This document shows positions 6,948 through 11,321 of a DNA stretch of 11,321 nucleotides, piece by piece; the stretch's first letter is position 1, and each line of letters begins with the position of its first letter. This stretch comes from K23-9 sp964460665. GTDB taxonomy: Bacteria; Planctomycetota; Planctomycetia; Pirellulales; Pirellulaceae. The notes beneath the pieces were generated by a model. That model saw only the letters and a list, made by a program, of their open reading frames with translations. It did not search any database and was not told the DNA's origin. The position numbers and the translations under genes are program-made. The DNA lies in the NCBI GenBank assembly GCA_964460665.1, contig CAYWSL010000200.1, positions 1-11,321 on the forward strand. The letters are read 5' to 3'.

Positions 6948-6970
6948 GAACATAGGTGTTCACGAGAACA
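6948..6970. promoter_or_regulatory. Phased GAACA-TGTTC-GAACA half-sites, candidate operator
   Basis: GAACA (6948-6952), TGTTC (6957-6961) and GAACA (6966-6970) alternate in orientation with exactly four bases between each, that is 9-bp steps. Together they form two overlapping palindromes in the divergent promoter region, overlapping the expected -35 of the RTX promoter. No regulator can be named from the motif. Confidence 0.35.
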
Positions 6971-7189
6971 GTACCTCGAATTCGGTCCGGGTGACGGAAG
7001 GATTACACTCCTGCGACTGGGATTTTCTGAATGAATTGCCGTGTCAAAGCGGCGTTGTTGCGTTGCCGCATCATCCGCTTGGTGCGTGATCATAAATCGC
7101 ATCGCTCTGATGCAAATTCAGATCAATGTTCCAAGACAGCCACGTGGTATTGCCCGTGTTGCCAAGGGAAAACACGGTCGACCTTCACG

Positions 7190-7273
7190 CCCCGCGATCC
7201 TGTCGTAGCGCGGGGTATCGATCATCGGCAGCGTTCGGCTTCAAGCGCCCATGTCTCCTACCCCGATAGCCCC
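7190..7273 (+). promoter_or_regulatory. Leader of porin operon with two mutually exclusive stems
   Basis: GGGG at 7212-7215 can close the hairpin CCCCGCG/CGCGGGG (7190-7196 with 7209-7215). Alternatively it can pair with CCCC at 7270-7273 as part of GGGGTATCG/CGATA(G)CCCC (7212-7220 with 7264-7273, one bulged G). The second stem ends about 20 nt before the GGAAG ribosome binding site of the porin gene. Such alternatives are typical of attenuators and riboswitches, but no known class is recognised and there is no T-run. Confidence 0.3.
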
Positions 7274-7301
7274 TTAAGTATCTGTTTACTTGGAAGCCTC
7301 T

Positions 7302-8447
7302 ATGTCTTGGGAGCCCTGTTGGATCTACGTTCCTCGCTGCCTGACAGTGGCGTTGACCCTCGTCTGCGCGCTGACGGTCTCAAGCCAGGAACTATCACTT
7401 GATTCGCTGGATGCACTTGGAGCGGGCGAAGCTAACAGCCCAATGGAGTTAAACCTCGACGCTCTCGGAACAGACTCTCCAATAACCGACACTCAACGCG
7501 TCGCCGACTACCCTCTACAAAAGTGGAAGGACAACTTGAGATTTGCCACCGACTGGTCCGTTCGCTCCGTTTACGACGGGCGGTCGGGCGAATTTGGTCC
7601 GCTGGTCTTTGCAGGTATCGACTTACACAAGGTGTTTACTGACGAGCAAGGTGACTGGGGAACGCTGACTGCACAAAACTACCTAGCGTATAGCCAAAAT
7701 GTCGATACAGAGTTGTTCTACGATCAAGGCTTTGACGTGCAGTACCGCATCTTCAACTTCAACTTTACTCGCTTTGGCAAAGGCAAGACGAACTTTCGCA
7801 TCGGACACTTCGAAGTCCCGTTTGGGCTGGAACAGATTATCAACACGAACGGAACACTGCGTGACTACAGGCATATGCAAAACCTGGGCGTAAAGAACGA
7901 TTGGGGAATCACGTTCAATGGCGAGCGAGAAAACATCGAGTATGAGCTAGGTTTAAGTCGTGGGTCGGGGAACAACTGGCGACGTCGAAACGATCCCTAC
8001 ATCGTCGCTGGCCGTGTCGGGACATCCCGCGATGAACCTGTCACCCTGGGCCTGTCAGCCTTTCACGGCAAAGTGCTAAACCGCGGGAAGGGGCCAGGCA
8101 CAATCAAGCGTTCGCGTATTGCCGGTGACTTCATCTTCACGGATGAAAAGTTCATTTGGCTTGGCGAACTGTCGGTCGGGTTCGAGGAAGAAAGCAGAGC
8201 CTATTCTGCGCTGTGGGAAGTCGACTGGACGGACCCGGCTGAGACCATCCTGGCCTACAACCAGCTCTTCGTCAGAGGGTTTGGCGACACCGTAGGCTGG
8301 GACAACGAACTGCGAAACTCAGTCGGCGTTCGCTGGACGCCCAATACCAAGTGTGCTTTCAGCGGTCAGGCTACACACATTTTTGACGGATTAGCTGACG
8401 CTGGGCGCGGCGCGATTCTTGAACTGCAAATGCGATACCGGTTTTAG
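7302..8447 (+). CDS. Outer-membrane beta-barrel porin-like protein
   Basis: This is a 381-residue protein with a signal peptide (core about 10-27, VPRCLTVALTLVCALTVSS). A low-complexity LSLDSLDALG / LNLDALGTDSP stretch follows, repeated at about 31-40 and 50-60, then a region of alternating hydrophobic and polar residues typical of a beta-barrel. The chain ends in ELQMRYRF, the C-terminal Phe signature of outer-membrane proteins recognised by the Bam machinery. The segment FRIGHFEVPFGLEQIINTNGTLRDY (165-189) resembles the conserved part of OprO/OprP-type porins, but subfamily and substrate cannot be assigned. ATG at 7302 is preferred over the upstream in-frame TTG (7290) because GGAAG precedes it by 5 nt and the signal peptide follows at once. 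It is the first gene of a four-gene operon; the next start is 13 bp after its stop. Confidence 0.8.
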   Translation: MSWEPCWIYVPRCLTVALTLVCALTVSSQELSLDSLDALGAGEANSPMELNLDALGTDSPITDTQRVADYPLQKWKDNLRFATDWSVRSVYDGRSGEFGPLVFAGIDLHKVFTDEQGDWGTLTAQNYLAYSQNVDTELFYDQGFDVQYRIFNFNFTRFGKGKTNFRIGHFEVPFGLEQIINTNGTLRDYRHMQNLGVKNDWGITFNGERENIEYELGLSRGSGNNWRRRNDPYIVAGRVGTSRDEPVTLGLSAFHGKVLNRGKGPGTIKRSRIAGDFIFTDEKFIWLGELSVGFEEESRAYSALWEVDWTDPAETILAYNQLFVRGFGDTVGWDNELRNSVGVRWTPNTKCAFSGQATHIFDGLADAGRGAILELQMRYRF

Positions 8448-8460
8448 TGGTGATGAACCA

Positions 8461-9516
8461 ATGATGAAAACGCAAAGAAGACTGATCACGACACTTGCGA
8501 TTGTATTCGCCTTGCTGCTGTCAGTCGTCACGCCGACAAGATGCTGTGCGCAAGCCTTTTGCGCTTTACGTGACCCGACGGCTCGGATCTACGATCTGTA
8601 TCCCGATGCATCGTCTTATCGATCCCTTGTCCGGACCATCGACGAAGACACGCGGCAGCACGTTGCAAACAAACTTCCGTTTACGATTCACTTTAACGAA
8701 CTCGGTCGACACACTCTGTATCTACCGGTAAAGGAAAAACAGCCGTTGGGTCTGGTGCACGCTCGGTCCGAAGCTGGTAAGTGGGGGCTAACCGAAATCG
8801 TCTGGTCCCTGTCGCCTGATTTGGTCGTCAACGACTTCGAATTCCAAAGGTGTCGGTCACGCAAGCGAATGGCGGTCGAAAACCGTGCGTTCAAGGAACA
8901 GATCATCGGCAAGGACTTCAAACAGCTTCAGGCTCTGTTAACACCAAGTGGAGACGCATTAGCGCCCAATGGAGTGAAGGTCGACGCCGCGGCCAAGGAT
9001 GTCGCTGTCAATGTCATTCGCTCCGCCCTGAAAACAATTGCTGTCACGCAGCATGCTTGGTCAAGTGAGCTGAAGGTGATCCAGCCGTTGTATCACGTTC
9101 AATCAGCGTTTGCGAAAACACAGCGAATTCAGCAGGTCAGCCAGCCGTATTCACCACGCGTCTCGGATGCCGTTCGTAAGATATTCGGTGCTGATGCGAA
9201 GACAGGCGTGGACGAATCTCGAGTGCAAATGTTTAAAGGCTTGCTTCCCAACGGGCAGGTGTCTGGGTTTGTCGTTCGGACGCCATGGAAGATGTTGCAG
9301 ATGCGATTAGATCTATGGTGGCACGTCAATTCGGAAGGCGAGATCATCGCTGTCAAATGCCAGGGCGGCTGGCCTGACGAAGACACCAAGAAGGCGTTTG
9401 TCGCTGTTCAGGGAATGGAGTTCGAATCGATTGAGCACTGCAGTGCCGCAGCCGAGTTGGTTGGGGCCACCGTCATGGTGTTGGTCAAAGGCAACAGTGC
9501 TCTAAATGCGCCATGA
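8461..9516 (+). CDS. Exported protein of unknown function in a two-component operon, possibly FMN-binding-like
   Basis: The product is 351 residues from ATG 8461; an adjacent ATG at 8464 is equally possible, and an in-frame ATG at 8419 inside the porin gene is unlikely. A signal peptide (RRLITTLAIVFALLLSVV) ends near CAQA (29-32), giving a periplasmic protein. Two regions look alike in outline. Residues about 85-192 run GLVHARSEAGKWGLTEIVWSLSPD, a charged Arg/Cys turn, then FKEQIIGKDF and an Ala/Val helix. Residues about 235-345 run GQVSGFVV, LDLWWHVNSEGEIIAVKCQGGW, then AAELVGATVMV. This strand-turn-helix order with a terminal GAT recalls FMN-binding (RnfG/NqrC-type) domains, but the Ser/Thr attachment motif is not intact; this is inference. 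Its stop overlaps the kinase start by 4 bp (ATGA), implying translational coupling and a role as sensor partner. Confidence 0.7.
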   Translation: MMKTQRRLITTLAIVFALLLSVVTPTRCCAQAFCALRDPTARIYDLYPDASSYRSLVRTIDEDTRQHVANKLPFTIHFNELGRHTLYLPVKEKQPLGLVHARSEAGKWGLTEIVWSLSPDLVVNDFEFQRCRSRKRMAVENRAFKEQIIGKDFKQLQALLTPSGDALAPNGVKVDAAAKDVAVNVIRSALKTIAVTQHAWSSELKVIQPLYHVQSAFAKTQRIQQVSQPYSPRVSDAVRKIFGADAKTGVDESRVQMFKGLLPNGQVSGFVVRTPWKMLQMRLDLWWHVNSEGEIIAVKCQGGWPDEDTKKAFVAVQGMEFESIEHCSAAAELVGATVMVLVKGNSALNAP

Positions 9517-11153
9517 AAGTACGCACGCACATCTTTCTACTGATCGTTGGCTGCAGCTTGGTCGCTCTTGCAGTGTTCTTCGCCAGCTCAAAGCTAAACA
9601 AACGTGAGCGTGAGCTATCCCAAAAGGTTAACGATGGAATGCTCGTATTGCGCGACATCGGCAGCATGCAACGTGTGTTTACGCAGTGGATGCTACTTTC
9701 GGATCTGATTATTGGTTCCGACGTTACCTACCTGTGTGACGGGGCGATACAGCAAGGGACTCAATTCGCGGACTTGACCGATGCAGTCAGCGAAATGGTT
9801 GCCGACAACGACCATGATTCTCTGAGCCAGATTCGTCGTTTTACTTCCGAGCATCAGCAGCGTTTGGAACGCGCCCAATGTCTTGGCCATCTCGATCGGG
9901 AAGCACAGCTGTCCGGGATGCTTGAAAAGCTTGATACTGATTCCGTCCTCGCTGTCGACGCCTTGCAAGCACTGAAGACCGACATACAGACACAGGTGGA
10001 ACACAACAAGCAACTGCTCAACATGCGACTGAAATCCAGTCGTCGTACCGACATCAGTCTTGTTGCTGTGTTCTTGGTCAGTGTCACGACGCTGTGGATT
10101 TGGATCAGCTCCATGCTCAGTCGCCCAATCAGCAAGCTGGCGATGGAATCACAAATTGACCAACAAACAGAACAGCGATTCCAAGTCAAAGCGTATTACC
10201 CAGCGGAAATCCAACAACTTGCTACATCGTTTGCCAGTTTAGTGAACGACCTTGAAGTCCAGATTGCAGAGCACAAGAAGACTCGAAAGGAACGTGAGAA
10301 ACTGCATCATCAACTGATGGAAGCGTCACGCAAAGCAGGTATGGCAGAGATTGCATCGGGCGTCTTGCACAACGTTGGTAATGTACTGAACAGCGTCACC
10401 GTCTCAGCTACTTTGCTTCAGACATCACTTGGCAATAGCAACGTTCCCCGGTTGGTAGTCGCTAGGAATGCGTTGATGGAACATGGCGATGATTATGCAG
10501 ATTACCTATTGCGTGATGAACGCGGTGTCCATTTCCCCGCAGCGTTGGATTACATCACCACTGAACTGGTGAAAGACCACGCAAGTTGTACCGACGAGAC
10601 AAAACAGTTGATTGAAAACCTCTGTCACATCAAAGAGGTGATTCACGATCAGCTGAGTCGGGCGAAATCTAAAGGAGTCATCGAGACGTTCTGTGTAATG
10701 GAACTGGTTCAGCGCTGCATCGAGATCAACCGTAATAAAGCCGACCACGCGAGCGTAAAAATCCAGGTTGAGTGTCCTGTCACGTTGAATATCAGGTCAG
10801 AGCGTAGCACGATTCAGCAGATACTGATCAACCTTATTTCAAACGCGATCGATGCGTTGTCGCGTAGTGAAACGCAGCAACGGGTGATCAGTGTTAGAGT
10901 CGATGCCAGAGACTCTCAGATAGAAATACAAGTCCAGGACAACGGCGCGGGGATTCGCTCAGAAAATCTGGAGAAGATTTTCATGCAGGGATTCACGACA
11001 CGTGAAGAAGGCCATGGGGTTGGCCTTCACAGTTCAGCGCTACAGGCGCAAGCGCTCGGCGGCGCGCTGGCTGCGGCCAGCAACGGCCCCGGTACTGGTG
11101 CCACATTTTCGCTCACGATTCCTCAAACGCTGAATGAGTTATGCAAAGTTTAG
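9513..11153 (+). CDS. Membrane sensor histidine kinase
   Basis: This is a 546-residue kinase that would autophosphorylate on His in response to an envelope signal and pass the phosphate to the regulator encoded next. Layout: TM1 about 6-25; a helical periplasmic sensor of about 150 residues, four-helix-bundle-like with two Cys (75, 123); TM2 about 181-201; a HAMP-like linker and coiled coil to about 275; DHp helix with His286 in GMAEIASGVLHNVGNVLNSV; then the ATPase domain with N-box LINLISNAIDAL (438-449, Asn444), DNGAGI (476-481), FMQGFTTREEG (490-500), GHGVGLH (500-506) and GTGATF (527-532). All ATP-binding boxes are intact. The residue after the phospho-acceptor His is Asn, where HisKA kinases have Glu or Asp. 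The start overlaps the upstream stop by 4 bp and the end overlaps the regulator by 13 bp. Confidence 0.93.
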   Translation: MKVRTHIFLLIVGCSLVALAVFFASSKLNKRERELSQKVNDGMLVLRDIGSMQRVFTQWMLLSDLIIGSDVTYLCDGAIQQGTQFADLTDAVSEMVADNDHDSLSQIRRFTSEHQQRLERAQCLGHLDREAQLSGMLEKLDTDSVLAVDALQALKTDIQTQVEHNKQLLNMRLKSSRRTDISLVAVFLVSVTTLWIWISSMLSRPISKLAMESQIDQQTEQRFQVKAYYPAEIQQLATSFASLVNDLEVQIAEHKKTRKEREKLHHQLMEASRKAGMAEIASGVLHNVGNVLNSVTVSATLLQTSLGNSNVPRLVVARNALMEHGDDYADYLLRDERGVHFPAALDYITTELVKDHASCTDETKQLIENLCHIKEVIHDQLSRAKSKGVIETFCVMELVQRCIEINRNKADHASVKIQVECPVTLNIRSERSTIQQILINLISNAIDALSRSETQQRVISVRVDARDSQIEIQVQDNGAGIRSENLEKIFMQGFTTREEGHGVGLHSSALQAQALGGALAAASNGPGTGATFSLTIPQTLNELCKV

Positions 11154-11321
11154 ATCAATCGCAGCCACGTCGGATATTGATAGTTGATGACAACTCGAAT
11201 ATCCACGACGACTATCGCAAGGTGCTCTCTAGGCACGAGCAAGACGTCGTCGACGACCCGGCAGCGTCAACGTTTTTCGGTGAAAGTCTCTCTTATCCGA
11301 GATCAAAGCACGCTCTAGATG
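11141..11321 (+). CDS. Response regulator, N-terminal part, cut by right edge
   Basis: The ATG at 11141 lies inside the kinase gene (13-bp overlap, different frame) and opens a frame of 60 codons to the window edge. RRILIVDDNSNIHDDYRKVL (residues 10-29) is a receiver-domain beta1-alpha1 with the acidic pair Asp16-Asp17 that binds Mg2+ at the phosphorylation site. The phospho-acceptor Asp and the output domain lie outside the window. After alpha1 there is a long acidic/Ser-rich stretch (residues about 30-60) before any beta2-like strand, longer than in a standard receiver; I recall related receivers with such an insert containing an FFGE-like motif. The partner is clearly the overlapping kinase. 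Output (DNA binding, GGDEF, kinase or none) is unknown. Confidence 0.85.
   Translation, partial: MQSLDQSQPRRILIVDDNSNIHDDYRKVLSRHEQDVVDDPAASTFFGESLSYPRSKHALD

Larger units (their letters stand above)
6815..7301. other. Divergent regulatory region between the RTX gene and the porin operon
   Basis: This 487-base gap holds the riboswitch (RTX side), the phased GAACA/TGTTC sites and, on the porin side, a long leader with several stems. The stems are AAGCGG/CCGCTT (7047-7052, 7075-7080), CCGTGTT/AACACGG (7154-7160, 7171-7177) and CCCCGCG/CGCGGGG (7190-7196, 7209-7215). A short plus-strand frame starting at 7031 overlaps the porin start and lacks a ribosome binding site and protein-like character; I do not count it as a gene. 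Confidence 0.6.

Noticed and set aside
6948..6970. LexA box
   Set aside because: The spacing is GAAC-N6-GTTC; the known Gram-positive box is GAAC-N4-GTTC and the alphaproteobacterial one GTTC-N7-GTTC, so it fits neither.
7031..7402. Plus-strand frame of 123 codons before the porin gene
   Set aside because: It overlaps the porin signal peptide in another frame, lies across leader hairpins and lacks a ribosome binding site.

Overview
The window reads as chromosomal DNA of a planctomycete, probably in or near the Rhodopirellula group. This rests on family recognition: a DUF1598-type protein, an RTX protein whose N-terminus (LESLEKRRLLAA) resembles the planctomycete LEPR-XLL exported-protein motif, a Pfp-type phosphofructokinase, loosely packed genes with long gaps, and few strong Shine-Dalgarno sites. 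No transposase, phage gene, tRNA, rRNA or CRISPR array was seen.

Left part (1-3711), all on the minus strand: an edge-truncated small protein of unknown function; a small predicted lipoprotein; a secreted parvulin-type peptidyl-prolyl isomerase 54 bp upstream of it, probably in the same transcript; and a phosphofructokinase whose active-site residues are of the pyrophosphate-dependent type. A 446-bp divergent gap then leads to a plus-strand exported DUF1598 protein (4158-5576). That gene converges on the minus-strand RTX gene (5657-6814), with a strong 11-bp hairpin between them.

The RTX gene is preceded by a GEMM-I (c-di-GMP-I class) riboswitch on the minus strand. Secreted RTX-like surface proteins are typical c-di-GMP targets, so the pairing makes sense. 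The riboswitch, however, appears to carry C at the base that is G in c-di-GMP sensors and A in cGAMP sensors. The RTX domain is built from very regular 18-residue units that alternate Asn/His with a 36-residue period and carry an aromatic or His residue at a fixed position.

Divergent from the RTX gene, after a 487-bp gap holding phased GAACA/TGTTC half-sites and several hairpins, lies a tightly packed plus-strand operon: outer-membrane beta-barrel porin, exported protein of unknown function (possibly two degenerate FMN-binding-like halves), membrane histidine kinase, and a response regulator cut by the right edge. Gaps and overlaps are +13, -4 and -13 bp. I read this as an envelope sensing module: the porin admits a ligand, the exported protein binds or processes it, and the kinase/regulator pair signals. 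This module together with the neighbouring variant riboswitch and RTX gene is the best candidate here for an undescribed system. Which ligand is sensed and what the regulator controls cannot be read from the window.
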